Both the position numbers and the translations under genes were made by a program. The notes beneath the pieces were generated by a model. That model did no database searches, was not told the DNA's origin, and saw only the letters and a list, made by a program, of their open reading frames with translations. DNA of 64,000 nucleotides, taken from NCBI RefSeq assembly GCF_025466085.1, contig NZ_JANLOD010000021.1:62001-126000 (forward strand), in the 5' to 3' direction. Shown one piece after another: positions 29,468 to 38,718 of this stretch (position 1 is its first letter; every line of letters starts with the position of its first letter). This stretch comes from Pseudomonas sp. 14P_8.1_Bac3 (GTDB lineage Bacteria > Pseudomonadota > Gammaproteobacteria > Pseudomonadales > Pseudomonadaceae).

Positions 29468-30313
29468 ATGAAGTTCGAAGGCACCCAGGCCTACGTCGCC
29501 ACCGATGACCTGAAGCTGGCGGTCAACGCCGCGATCACCCTGGAGCGTCCGCTGCTGGTCAAGGGCGAGCCGGGCACTGGCAAGACCATGCTGGCCGAGC
29601 AACTGGCGGAGTCCTTCGGCGCCAAGCTGATCACCTGGCACATCAAGTCCACCACCAAGGCGCATCAGGGCCTGTACGAGTACGACGCGGTCAGCCGTTT
29701 GCGCGATTCGCAGCTGGGCACGGAAAAAGTCCACGACGTTCGCAACTACCTGAAGAAGGGCAAGCTCTGGGAGGCTTTTGAGTCGGAAGAGCGGGTGATC
29801 CTGCTGATCGACGAAATTGACAAGGCCGACATCGAATTCCCCAACGACCTGCTGCAAGAACTCGACAAGATGGAGTTCTACGTTTACGAGATCGACGAGA
29901 CCATCAAGGCCAAGAAACGGCCGATCATCATCATTACCTCCAACAACGAAAAAGAACTGCCGGACGCCTTCCTGCGCCGCTGCTTCTTCCACTACATCGC
30001 GTTCCCGGATCGCGTCACGCTGCAAAAGATAGTCGACGTGCACTACCCGGACATCAAGAAGGATTTGGTCAGCGAAGCGCTGGACGTGTTCTTCGACGTG
30101 CGAAAGGTGCCAGGCCTGAAGAAAAAACCATCGACCTCCGAACTGGTGGACTGGCTGAAGCTGCTGATGGCCGACAACATCGGTGAAGCCGTGCTCCGCG
30201 AGCGCGATCCGACCAAGGCGATTCCGCCGCTGGCCGGTGCACTGGTGAAGAACGAACAGGACGTGCAACTGCTTGAGCGTCTGGCGTTCATGAGCCGTCG
30301 CGGCTCTCGTTGA
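29468..30313 (+). CDS. MoxR-family AAA+ ATPase
   Basis: 281-aa AAA+ protein with Walker A GEPGTGKT at 33-40, Walker B ILLIDEIDKA at 111-120, sensor-1 region IIITSNNEKELPDAFLRRCF (also containing the arginine finger) and a C-terminal lid. MoxR proteins act as chaperones for a VWA-domain partner; the partner is encoded 18 bp downstream. The two-gene unit (MoxR plus CoxE-like VWA) is widespread in proteobacteria. Client complex is unknown. Confidence 0.93.
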   Translation: MKFEGTQAYVATDDLKLAVNAAITLERPLLVKGEPGTGKTMLAEQLAESFGAKLITWHIKSTTKAHQGLYEYDAVSRLRDSQLGTEKVHDVRNYLKKGKLWEAFESEERVILLIDEIDKADIEFPNDLLQELDKMEFYVYEIDETIKAKKRPIIIITSNNEKELPDAFLRRCFFHYIAFPDRVTLQKIVDVHYPDIKKDLVSEALDVFFDVRKVPGLKKKPSTSELVDWLKLLMADNIGEAVLRERDPTKAIPPLAGALVKNEQDVQLLERLAFMSRRGSR

Positions 30314-30331
30314 TCCTTTGAGGCGATAGCC

Positions 30332-31510
30332 ATGCTGCTCAACCTGTTCAATGAAATGCGCGCCGCCAAAGTGCCGGTCTCGGTGCGTGAGCTGCTGGAC
30401 CTGATCAACGCGCTGAAACAGCGCGTGACCTTCGCCGACATGGACGAGTTCTACTACTTGTCCCGGGCGATCCTGGTGAAGGACGAAAAGCACTTCGACA
30501 AGTTCGACCGCGCCTTCGGGGCCTACTTCAATGGCCTGGAAAAACTCGACGATCACCTTCAGGCGTTGATTCCCGAAGACTGGTTGCGCAAGGAGTTCGA
30601 GCGTTCGCTGACCGATGAAGAGCGGGCAGCGATCCAGTCCCTTGGCGGTCTGGACAAGCTCATCGAGGCGTTCAAGAAGCGCCTGGAAGAACAGAAAGGA
30701 CGCCATGCCGGCGGTAACAAATGGATCGGCACCGGCGGCACCAGCCCGTTCGGCTCCGGCGGATTCAACCCGGAAGGTATCCGGGTTGGCGATGCTGGCA
30801 AGCGCCAGGGCAAGGCGGTCAAGGTCTGGGACCAGCGCGAATACAAGAACCTCGACGATTCGGTGGAGCTGGGTACGCGCAACATCAAGGTTGCCCTGCG
30901 TCGTTTGCGCAAATTCGCCCGCCAGGGTGCGGCGGAAGAGCTCGACATCGATGGCACCATCGACCACACCGCGAAAGACGCCGGGCTGCTGAACATCCAG
31001 ATGCGTCCGGAGCGGCGCAACACCGTCAAGCTGTTGCTGTTGTTCGACATCGGCGGTTCGATGGATGCGCACGTGAAGATCTGCGAGGAACTGTTCTCGG
31101 CCTGCAAGACCGAGTTCAAGCACCTGGAGTACTTCTACTTCCACAACTTCATTTATGAGTCAGTGTGGAAGAACAACATGCGCCGCACCTCCGAGCGCAC
31201 CTCGACCCAGGACCTGCTGCACAAGTACGGCGCCGACTACAAAGTGATCTTCATTGGCGACGCGGCGATGGCGCCTTATGAAATCACCCAGGCCGGCGGC
31301 AGCGTCGAGCACTGGAACGAAGAAGCCGGTTACGTGTGGATGCAGCGGTTCAAAGAGAAATACAAGAAGCTCATCTGGATCAACCCGTATCCGAAAGACA
31401 CGTGGGGTTACACCTCGTCGACCAATATCGTGCGGGATTTGATCGATGACCAGATGTACCCGCTGACGTTGCGGGGGCTTGAGGAAGGGATGCGGTTTCT
31501 GTCCAAGTAA
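30332..31510 (+). CDS. VWA domain-containing CoxE-family protein
   Basis: 392-aa cytoplasmic partner of the MoxR ATPase. A glycine-rich linker (about 125-150) separates an N-terminal helical region from the VWA domain (about 225-370). The MIDAS motif reads DIGGSMDAH rather than the classical DxSxS, so the first serine is replaced by glycine; this form is familiar in this family. No signal peptide. It ends at an REP-derived palindrome that may terminate the operon. Confidence 0.9.
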   Translation: MLLNLFNEMRAAKVPVSVRELLDLINALKQRVTFADMDEFYYLSRAILVKDEKHFDKFDRAFGAYFNGLEKLDDHLQALIPEDWLRKEFERSLTDEERAAIQSLGGLDKLIEAFKKRLEEQKGRHAGGNKWIGTGGTSPFGSGGFNPEGIRVGDAGKRQGKAVKVWDQREYKNLDDSVELGTRNIKVALRRLRKFARQGAAEELDIDGTIDHTAKDAGLLNIQMRPERRNTVKLLLLFDIGGSMDAHVKICEELFSACKTEFKHLEYFYFHNFIYESVWKNNMRRTSERTSTQDLLHKYGADYKVIFIGDAAMAPYEITQAGGSVEHWNEEAGYVWMQRFKEKYKKLIWINPYPKDTWGYTSSTNIVRDLIDDQMYPLTLRGLEEGMRFLSK

Positions 31511-31530
31511 TCCGGGTTGTCTGGCCGAAT

Positions 31531-31554
31531 GCTTCGCGGGCAAGCCCGCGAAGC
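31531..31554. repeat. perfect REP-derived palindrome
   Basis: GCTTCGCGGGC-AA-GCCCGCGAAGC: a single solo hairpin just after the VWA gene, REP-like with fully self-complementary ends; it may act as a transcript end. Confidence 0.7.
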
Positions 31555-31556
31555 TG

Positions 31557-31859
31557 TTAACGGCTGCCGAATCGCCGCAAATATTCGACCTGTTCGCGGT
31601 GCGCCACCTCCTGCACCACCGGCCGCAACCGCACCACGGCCCCTGGCAGATACTGCGCCAGCCGCGCCAACGCCAACGGCGTCAACGCCCCCAACTGCGG
31701 ATACCCGCCAATCGTCTGCCGATCATTGAGCAACACAATCGGCTGCCCATCCGGTGGCACCTGAACCGCGCCCCACGGGATGCCTTCGGAAATCATCGGT
31801 TTGCCCTGGTGCTGCAACGCCGTTCCCAACAGGCGGGGGTGGGTCGAGGAAATTGTCAC
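31557..31859 (-). pseudogene. truncated pxpC (5-oxoprolinase subunit C / biotin-dependent carboxyltransferase) 3' remnant
   Basis: About 93 residues matching only the C-terminal end of PxpC/KipA proteins (normally about 300 aa): RLLGTALQHQGKPMISEGIP followed by WGAVQVPPDGQPIVLLNDRQ and TIGGYPQLGAL. Everything N-terminal is missing. Similarity stops abruptly at about 31838, where a fragment on the opposite strand begins. There is no pxpA/pxpB next to it. The apparent ATG at 31859 is accidental. Confidence 0.75.
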
Positions 31860-31932
31860 GCTGTGTCAGCACGTGCCGATCGGGTATGCCCGGGAGGTCG
31901 GCGAGCGGTACATCGTGTTGAGTCAATCGTGA
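31837..31932 (+). pseudogene. 3' remnant of an unidentified gene abutting the pxpC remnant
   Basis: An open frame without a start begins at the end of the pxpC similarity and reads WVEEIVTLCQHVPIGYAREV then GERYIVLSQS before a TGA. It looks like a genuine protein C-terminus but I cannot name it. Together with the truncated pxpC it marks a rearrangement junction beside the siderophore operon. Confidence 0.4.
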
Positions 31933-31961
31933 CTGAAACGACAACAAGACGTTTCCCACAC

Positions 31962-31980
31962 GATAATAGGAATCGCCTTC
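31962..31980. promoter_or_regulatory. candidate Fur box upstream of the siderophore operon
   Basis: GATAATAGGAATCGCCTTC, continuing into ATTA. It resembles the AATGAGAATCGTTCTCATTA form seen at Pseudomonas iron genes (about 15 of 20 positions). It is 74 bp upstream of the NIS synthetase start. Confidence 0.65.
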
Positions 31981-32053
31981 ATTACCATCTTTATCCATCT
32001 CAATATGCTGAGCGCGCCTTCAGTCAAACGACTATCGACAGGAGTCGAATTCG

Positions 32054-33976
32054 ATGCGCGCGTACACGCAAAAACAGCAGCAGTTGCTCTCTCACTGGAG
32101 CGAAGCCCTTGGCACCGAGGCCTTCCAGGCCCATCGCATCACCCTCGATCATCTGAGCAACGCCCTTGAGCCCGCGGCTCAACGCTGCTTTCAACGTCTG
32201 ATCCAGGCACTGTTTCGCGAAAACCTGATCCCCAGCGATCTCTGCTCCTACGACGACGATGGCCATTGCTGGTTGCCGGTCGGAAATGACGCGCAGCTGT
32301 CCTTCGATCGCTTGTCCGGCGGAAGAATGGACAGTTGGGACGTGCGTGGCAGCGTCATTCTTTACACCCCTGGCAAGATGCCGCACAAAATCCAGCTGCC
32401 CAGTGAGCTGCTCGGTCACCTCAGCGTCCACTTCTCCCCTGCGGCTTCTGCTGATGTTCTCGAACGCCTGGCTCAGGAACTGGATGACAGCTTCCGCAAC
32501 GACACTTTGTGCCTGGCGTTTCATCATGGCTGGACGGAACGGTTGATAGAGCAGATCGACACCGAGCACGATGACAACCTGCTGGCGTGGCTGAAAGGCG
32601 GCACTGTCCCGCAGAACCCAACGCTGCTGCTTGAACAATGGGGCACGCTTGGCCATCCCTGGCACCCGAACTACAAGACCAAACTGGGCTTGAGCGCGAC
32701 GCAGGTCATCGCGTTTTCTCCAGAGTTCGAGGCCAGTTTCCCGATTGTCCTTTGCGCCTTGCACCGCCAGTCCGCCCACGTCGAAACGCTGGGCGGCAGC
32801 ATCGACTATCCGGACTGGTGGCGCGCCCATTTCCCTCACGCCGCCGAACAGCTGCGCCAGCATCTGGAGCAACTCGGTCTGGCGGCTGCGGATTACCTCC
32901 CACTTCCCTGCCACCCCTGGCAAGCCCGTGAGGAACTGCCGCACTCGTTCGCCCGGGAACTGGCTGACCGCCGATTGATCATCACCGACATCGTCGCCTT
33001 CACCGCCCGCCCGACCATGTCCTTCCGAACGGTCGTCCCCCAAGCCGGACGAACCGCGCCCATGGTCAAACTACCGGTGTCATTGCGACTGACCAGTGTG
33101 CAACGCACCGTATCACCGCGTTCGGCGAGGATGGGACCGCGCATCAGCCAATTGCTGCTGAAAATCCTCGATCGAGAACCGGGCATTCAGCGGTTGCTGA
33201 AGATCGTCCCGGAACGCATCGGCGTTCACTACGCCCCGCAACCCAGCGACGACGATCGCTCCCGGCATGTGGCAGTACTTTTTCGCGACAACCCGCTGGC
33301 CCTGGTTGAAACCGGCGAACTGGCCGTACCGGTCGGCAGCCTGTTCGCTGTCAACGAATGCGGACAACCGTTGCTGCGTGACTGGGTGCAACTGGCTCAG
33401 CGCCGCGACGACAGCGAAGCCATGCTGGCGTTCTTCGAGGATTATCTGTCGATTACCGTACCCAGCCTGGTGGGTCTGTACCTGATGTACGGCGTAGCCT
33501 TCGAAGCGCACCAGCAGAACAGCTTCATGGTGATGGGCGCCGACGGGCAGTTGAATCACCTGCTGCTTCGCGACTTCGGCGATATCCGCATCCATCGAAA
33601 AACGCTGCATGGCAAGGACCTCGACATCCTGTTGCATGACCCGGGAATGACCCTCTACGACGACCCCGGATTTGTTCGCGACAAATTGCTTCACACCACG
33701 TTCATGTGCCACCTCGGCGAGCTGGCATTGCTCTGCGCGCGGCACTGGAATGTGCCTGAAAGCATCCTTTGGGAACGGATGGCGAACCACATCGCGCAAT
33801 GCTTCGACGCCTTGCGCGAGCATGTCGAACCGGACCGCTGGGAGACCGAACGCCGCGCCCTGCTGGAACAGGATTGGCCCGCCAAATCGTTTATGCGCAT
33901 GCGGTTGCTCGACTGTCACACCGACATCGTCGGACGCTTGAATAACCCGTTGCGATCAACCTCCCGTGCGCGCTAA
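32054..33976 (+). CDS. IucA/IucC-family NRPS-independent siderophore synthetase
   Basis: 640-aa NIS synthetase: ATP-dependent condensation of a polycarboxylate (usually citrate) with an amine or alcohol. Family motifs: GHPWHPNYKTKLGLS (about 200-214), LPCHPWQ, and SFRTVVPQ followed by KLPVSLRLTSVQRT (nucleotide/citrate-binding core). The FhuF-like C-terminal domain contains FEAHQQNSFMV and LLRDFGDIRIH. It is the only synthetase in the cluster, as in rhizoferrin-type systems (FslA/LbtA), rather than the 2-4 synthetases of aerobactin or achromobactin. AGGAG is 9 bp before the ATG. Its end overlaps the exporter gene by 11 bp. Confidence 0.9.
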   Translation: MRAYTQKQQQLLSHWSEALGTEAFQAHRITLDHLSNALEPAAQRCFQRLIQALFRENLIPSDLCSYDDDGHCWLPVGNDAQLSFDRLSGGRMDSWDVRGSVILYTPGKMPHKIQLPSELLGHLSVHFSPAASADVLERLAQELDDSFRNDTLCLAFHHGWTERLIEQIDTEHDDNLLAWLKGGTVPQNPTLLLEQWGTLGHPWHPNYKTKLGLSATQVIAFSPEFEASFPIVLCALHRQSAHVETLGGSIDYPDWWRAHFPHAAEQLRQHLEQLGLAAADYLPLPCHPWQAREELPHSFARELADRRLIITDIVAFTARPTMSFRTVVPQAGRTAPMVKLPVSLRLTSVQRTVSPRSARMGPRISQLLLKILDREPGIQRLLKIVPERIGVHYAPQPSDDDRSRHVAVLFRDNPLALVETGELAVPVGSLFAVNECGQPLLRDWVQLAQRRDDSEAMLAFFEDYLSITVPSLVGLYLMYGVAFEAHQQNSFMVMGADGQLNHLLLRDFGDIRIHRKTLHGKDLDILLHDPGMTLYDDPGFVRDKLLHTTFMCHLGELALLCARHWNVPESILWERMANHIAQCFDALREHVEPDRWETERRALLEQDWPAKSFMRMRLLDCHTDIVGRLNNPLRSTSRAR

Positions 33977-35189
33977 CGGGCACGGGCTGCAGCTGTTGAT
34001 CGTCATCCAGTTCGTGTCCATGGGCGCCATGGAAATGAGCGGCCCGTTCTGGCCCTTGCAGATCCAGCATCTTCTCGGGCCGGAGGGTGCCGGCTACGCG
34101 TCCTTGCTGTCGACACTGGTCTACGCCGGGCCAATGCTGGCCGCCATGATCGTCACGCCGCTATGGGGTCGGTTGGGCGATCGCAGCGGGCATAAGCCGA
34201 TGCTCGTCCGGGCATTGCTCGCACTGGCGATCTGCCAAGGCTTGGCGGGCGTCATCCTCGACCCTTGGTGGCTGGTCGGTATCCGCGTGATGCAAGGCGC
34301 GCTCGCCGGATTTCTCGCTGCGGCTCAAGCTTACGCACTGGCCTGCTGCGACAACGCCCGGCGCGGTCATACCCTGGCTCGCCTGCAATCAGCGACCGCG
34401 GTCAGCTCGTTGATCGGCCCGGTCCTGGGCGGCTGGCTGATGGACGTCTCGGGATTCGCCCTCCTCTGTCATGGCGCGGCGGCGATTTGTCTGGCGTGTG
34501 CACTTGGAAGCGTCTTCCTGCCGCCCGACAAGGCCCGGCGGGCGCACAAGCCGCCGGCTGCGCCGGTGCCCCTGCCGAAAGGCTGGCTGGGTGGAATGCT
34601 ACTGATCGTCGTGTTGGTACAAGCCGCCAAGATGATCCCGCAACCGTTTTACGCCCTGTACGTCGCCGACATTTTGCAGGCGCCCAACTGGCTGATCGGT
34701 GCCACTTACGCAGCAAGCGCCGCCACCCTGGCCCTCTCCGCGCCGATATGGGGACGCCTGTTTGACCGCTGGGACGCAAGTCACACCTTGCGCGTTATCG
34801 AAGGCGTGGCCTGGTTATGCGCACTGACGCTTGCCGCGACAGCACTGGCCAGTGGGTGGCTTGGGTTTCTCGTCAGTCGACTGGTCTGGGGCTTCTGGCA
34901 AGGCGCGCTGCTTCCCGTCGCCTATGCGCTGATCGCCAATACCGTTTCCGCTAACCAGCAAGGATATGCCATGGGCCTCGGCAACAGCGCCGCCAAGGCC
35001 GGCGCGCTGTTCGGCGTCGTTGTCGGCGGAGCCGGGATGGGGCTGGTAGGCCTGGCTCACAGTTTCTGGCTGGTGGCGCTGACCTACGGGCTCGCTGCTT
35101 TCGGGATCCGTTGGATACGCCACCGCAACACCGGCCCCCTTGGTTCGTTCCCCCCCAACTGTCCACAACAAAAAAAGACCCTGCCATGA
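33966..35189 (+). CDS. MFS transporter, probable siderophore exporter
   Basis: 407-aa, 12-TM MFS protein of the drug:H+ antiporter type. It has the loop 2-3 signature (LWGRLGDRSGHKPML) and a second-half copy (IWGRLFDRWDASHTL). The GTG start lies within the end of the synthetase gene, and its TGA overlaps the receptor ATG (ATGA). The gene is therefore locked between siderophore synthesis and uptake, which argues for export of the product. Confidence 0.87.
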   Translation: MRANGHGLQLLIVIQFVSMGAMEMSGPFWPLQIQHLLGPEGAGYASLLSTLVYAGPMLAAMIVTPLWGRLGDRSGHKPMLVRALLALAICQGLAGVILDPWWLVGIRVMQGALAGFLAAAQAYALACCDNARRGHTLARLQSATAVSSLIGPVLGGWLMDVSGFALLCHGAAAICLACALGSVFLPPDKARRAHKPPAAPVPLPKGWLGGMLLIVVLVQAAKMIPQPFYALYVADILQAPNWLIGATYAASAATLALSAPIWGRLFDRWDASHTLRVIEGVAWLCALTLAATALASGWLGFLVSRLVWGFWQGALLPVAYALIANTVSANQQGYAMGLGNSAAKAGALFGVVVGGAGMGLVGLAHSFWLVALTYGLAAFGIRWIRHRNTGPLGSFPPNCPQQKKTLP

Positions 35190-37297
35190 CTCAATCCAGA
35201 CTTTCCTATCTGATTCCCCTGCTCGGCGCCTTCAGTCCTGCTCTGTCGGCGGATGAAACCGAACAGCCCCCCGGCACCCTGGACATTCAAGCCACCGTGG
35301 TTTCCGCGACGCGCAGCGAAGCGGGCATTGCCTCGATTCCGGGGTCGGTGCAGGTCATCGATGAACAGCAAGTCCGCGAACAGAGCGGCGCGGGCCGTCG
35401 AGTGTCCGACATCCTCGGGCAGCTGGTCCCCGGCCTTGCACCGTCCAGTGGCGGGATGAGCAACTTTGGCCAGACCCTGCGCGGGCGCAACATGCTGGTG
35501 CTGATCGATGGCGTGTCCCAGAACGCCACACGCGACAATTTCCGCCAGCTGAACAGCATTGCGCCCGCCAGCATCGAACGCATCGAAGTCATTTCCGGCG
35601 CCAGTAGCGTCTACGGCGCCGGGGCTTCCGGCGGCATCATCAACATCATTACCAAACGCAATCAGGGACAGGACATCGCCTACAGCTCCAGGCTCGGTTT
35701 GACCAGCGGCGATCACTTCAACCGCAAAGGGTTCGCCTATGAGGTTTTCCAGAGTGCAACCGGACGCAGGGACGCACTGGACTGGTACGTCTCCGCCGAC
35801 CTGACTCAACGCAACGATCAATTTGACGGCAACGGCAAGCGCATTCCCCAGGACACCTCCCAGGGCAGCAACATGGACACCGAGACCTACGACCTGCAAG
35901 GTCGATTCGGTTTCGAACTGGATGCCGACAAAAAACTCAGTCTGTCGTTGCAGGACTATAAGGACCGGCAGGACACCCATTACACCAAAGACCCGAAAAA
36001 TCGCGAGCAGGCGGTAGCGGTGAAGGGGCTGAAACTCGGCGATCAGCCCTACACCCACAATCAGGCCGTCAACCTTAACTACTCGGACAAGGACTTCTAC
36101 ACGCAGAGCCTGCAGCTGGAAAGTTACTGGCGCCGAGCCGATGCGCTGTTCTTCCCGGACCTGGCGCGCGGCAAAGCGGGCATCGCGGACAACAACAGCG
36201 TGCAGGATGTCTACGGTTTGCGCGCAGCCATCGATACGCCGTTGCCGGCCATCGGCAGTGCCACGGGCAATCTGGTCTGGGGTGCCGACTACGATCACGA
36301 GCGCTCCCGCCAACGCGGTGACCAATACCGGCTCAATGGCCTGGCTTACACCAAGACCGGCATCACTTACGAGATGGGCCCCAACATCGAAACCACGACC
36401 CGGGCGTTGTTCGGGCAGATGTCCTGGGACATTGGCGACTGGACTTTGCGTGGCGGCGTGCGTCGCGAGTGGATCGAAAGTGAAGTCGCCGACAGTATCG
36501 CCTACGGTCAGATCGTCCAGACCGGCGTGCGCGCAACGTTGCCCGGCGACACCCTCAAGTACGACGCCACGCTCTACAACCTGGGAGCCGTCTATCACCT
36601 TAGCGAAAACCAGGACATCTTCGTCAACTTCAGTCAGGGCTTTTCGCTGCCGGATATTCAACGCTTCCTGCGCGATGTGAACAGCACCTACGACATTCAG
36701 AACCTGAACGCCCAGGCCATCAAGGTCGACAGCTACGAAGTGGGTTGGCGTGGTAACTGGGAGCAGTGGCAAGCCGACCTCACCGCTTATGAAAACACCT
36801 CGGACGTGACGCAGTTCTACGATGCCAATGATCGCGTACTGCGCCTGATCAATCAGAAAGAACGGGTTCGCGGGGTTGAGAGCAGCCTGACATTCCGTGC
36901 GACCGATCAATGGTCGTTCGGTGGCACCTACGCGTGGGCCAAAGGCGAAACCGAACAAAACGGCACATGGCGGAACCTACCGGCGACCCGCATTTCACCG
37001 GCAAAAACCACGCTGTTCGCCGGCTACACCCAGGATGACTACACCCTGCGTCTGCAAGGCATGCGCCTGGCCAATTACGATGCCGCCGCCAAAGACAACA
37101 AAGGGCGGGCCATTGATGGCTATACGCTGGTGGATTTGCTCGGTTCGGTGGAGCTACCGGTGGGCCGTCTTGAAGGCGGGGTGTATAACCTGGCCGACCG
37201 CACCTACAAAAACCTGTTCGCCCAGGCCAACGCGCGCGCGCCTTACGCTAATGCCCAAGGCCGGACGTTGAGCATGAGTTACTCAGTGGATTGGTAA
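35186..37297 (+). CDS. TonB-dependent siderophore receptor (IutA-like)
   Basis: 703-aa outer-membrane receptor: short signal peptide (SYLIPLLGAFSPALSA), a TonB-box-like LDIQATVVSATR, plug domain (about 40-155, with VLIDGVSQNATRDNFRQLNS and EVISGASSVYGAGASGGIIN), and a 22-strand barrel ending SMSYSVDW. The plug resembles IutA, the receptor for the citrate-hydroxamate aerobactin. Start at 35186 overlaps the exporter stop. A weak CCGGCATGCCGG palindrome at 37336-37347 follows. Confidence 0.92.
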   Translation: MTQSRLSYLIPLLGAFSPALSADETEQPPGTLDIQATVVSATRSEAGIASIPGSVQVIDEQQVREQSGAGRRVSDILGQLVPGLAPSSGGMSNFGQTLRGRNMLVLIDGVSQNATRDNFRQLNSIAPASIERIEVISGASSVYGAGASGGIINIITKRNQGQDIAYSSRLGLTSGDHFNRKGFAYEVFQSATGRRDALDWYVSADLTQRNDQFDGNGKRIPQDTSQGSNMDTETYDLQGRFGFELDADKKLSLSLQDYKDRQDTHYTKDPKNREQAVAVKGLKLGDQPYTHNQAVNLNYSDKDFYTQSLQLESYWRRADALFFPDLARGKAGIADNNSVQDVYGLRAAIDTPLPAIGSATGNLVWGADYDHERSRQRGDQYRLNGLAYTKTGITYEMGPNIETTTRALFGQMSWDIGDWTLRGGVRREWIESEVADSIAYGQIVQTGVRATLPGDTLKYDATLYNLGAVYHLSENQDIFVNFSQGFSLPDIQRFLRDVNSTYDIQNLNAQAIKVDSYEVGWRGNWEQWQADLTAYENTSDVTQFYDANDRVLRLINQKERVRGVESSLTFRATDQWSFGGTYAWAKGETEQNGTWRNLPATRISPAKTTLFAGYTQDDYTLRLQGMRLANYDAAAKDNKGRAIDGYTLVDLLGSVELPVGRLEGGVYNLADRTYKNLFAQANARAPYANAQGRTLSMSYSVDW

Positions 37298-37357
37298 GAA
37301 GAGACTGGTCACAACTACAGGGAAACACGGTCCAACCGGCATGCCGGCTCTTGTTGT

Positions 37358-37900
37358 TTAGAGACCGCGCACATCCCGATCCACGATCGGCCGGCTCTGG
37401 CGCAGGCGTTTGCCGCCCAGCACCACCCAGTCGATCAACCGGAACAGGCATTCGATCCCGAAGGACAGCAACAACGCGCCGCTCATGCCCCAGATCATCG
37501 CTTCCGGCGTCAGCAGGATCTGGTAGCTGTAGCCGTTCCAGGTTTCCTTGCGGATATCCGGGTCGGCGGCCAGCACCACTTGCAGGAAGCGGATGTACCA
37601 GGGGCCTTGCATGGCCTGGAACTGTTTATCGAGGGCCAACTGACGGGTGAGCAGGTTGCTCAGGCTGTCGGCATCGCTGCGAAAGATCGGGTCTTCGCTG
37701 GCGCGGTAATGGGCGACCAGCGCCTGCATGTCGCCCTTGAAGAACTGATTCGCCGTGCCTTGAAAACCACTCAGGCCGGTCTGCGCCTCGATCAGGTGCG
37801 CTTCAACCCGCTTGGCGTAGTCGTTGATGAACCCCGGCACCTGGACACCGATCAACAGTCCCGCCGCGAACAACACCAGCCGTAGATAACTGAGCAACAT
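37358..37900 (-). CDS. DUF2937 family membrane protein
   Basis: 180-aa protein with TM helices near 5-25 and 135-160, and an intervening ~100-residue hydrophilic helical region (presumably periplasmic). It matches DUF2937 proteins by segments LLIGVQVPGFINDYAKRVEA and FRLIDWVVLGGKRLRQSRP. Function unknown. Start 37900 has GGACG upstream. It follows the amidotransferase gene by 11 bp, so it is probably cotranscribed. Confidence 0.8.
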   Translation of the reverse strand: MLLSYLRLVLFAAGLLIGVQVPGFINDYAKRVEAHLIEAQTGLSGFQGTANQFFKGDMQALVAHYRASEDPIFRSDADSLSNLLTRQLALDKQFQAMQGPWYIRFLQVVLAADPDIRKETWNGYSYQILLTPEAMIWGMSGALLLSFGIECLFRLIDWVVLGGKRLRQSRPIVDRDVRGL

Positions 37901-37911
37901 GGGAGCGTCCT

Positions 37912-38688
37912 TTATTCGGTCTTGCCCTGGCTGACGCATTCACCGCGTCGCCACAGGCTCCATTGGCCCGGTTCGTAGCGGGTCCAGGTTTCATTTTCGG
38001 TCAGCGGTTCGGTGGCGATCACCGTGACCACGTCGTTGGGCGTGGTTTCGGCCTGGAAGTCGACGATCACATCGACATCTTTCAAGCGCGCCGGGCCGAA
38101 CGGTGCGCGGCGAGTGATCTGCGCCAATTTGGTCGAGCAGTAGCAGAACAGCCAGTCGCCGTCGCTGAGCAGGCAGTTGAACACGCCTTTGCTGCGGTAT
38201 TCAGCGCAGGCAGCCACCAGATCCGGCAACAGTGCTTCGATCTCGACCGGTTCTGGAAACGCTGCACGGACGCGGTTGAGCAAGTCGCAGAACGCCGCTT
38301 CGCTGTCGGTATCGCCGACCGGACGGTAAAAACTCGTGATGGGTTGAAAATCCGCCAGTTGGCCGTTGTGGGCGAAACACCAGTTGCGCCCCCACAGCTC
38401 GCGCACGAACGGATGGGTGTTGGACAGGCAGACCTTGCCGACGTTGGCCTGGCGGATATGCCCGATCACCACTTCGCTCTTGATCGGATACCGCTGCACC
38501 AGGTTAGCGACTTCCGATTCGGAACTCGCCGCCGGGTCCTGGAACAGGCGCAGACCCCGGCCCTCATAGAACGCAATGCCCCACCCGTCACGGTGCGGGC
38601 CGGTACGGCCGCCGCGCTGCATCAGCCCGGTGAAGCTGAACACGATATCGGTCGGGACATTGGCGCTCATGCCCAATAACTCACACAT
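37912..38688 (-). CDS. class II glutamine amidotransferase (YafJ-like)
   Basis: 258-aa N-terminal-nucleophile amidohydrolase. Cys2 directly after the initiator Met ([10 protein letters not shown]) is the glutaminase nucleophile. [37 protein letters not shown] and [10 protein letters not shown] are class II motifs. It lacks a synthetase domain, like E. coli YafJ (255 aa), so it hydrolyses a glutamine-like amide for an unknown acceptor. Confidence 0.9.
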   Translation of the reverse strand: MCELLGMSANVPTDIVFSFTGLMQRGGRTGPHRDGWGIAFYEGRGLRLFQDPAASSESEVANLVQRYPIKSEVVIGHIRQANVGKVCLSNTHPFVRELWGRNWCFAHNGQLADFQPITSFYRPVGDTDSEAAFCDLLNRVRAAFPEPVEIEALLPDLVAACAEYRSKGVFNCLLSDGDWLFCYCSTKLAQITRRAPFGPARLKDVDVIVDFQAETTPNDVVTVIATEPLTENETWTRYEPGQWSLWRRGECVSQGKTE

Positions 38689-38718
38689 GCTCGGACTCTC
38701 TGATAGGCAGGGGCAAGG

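Noticed and set aside
29447-31144. 565-codon minus-strand ORF
   Set aside because: Antisense to the MoxR/VWA pair; no domain resemblance.
35084-36958. 624-codon minus-strand ORF
   Set aside because: Antisense to the TonB-dependent receptor, which is unmistakable.
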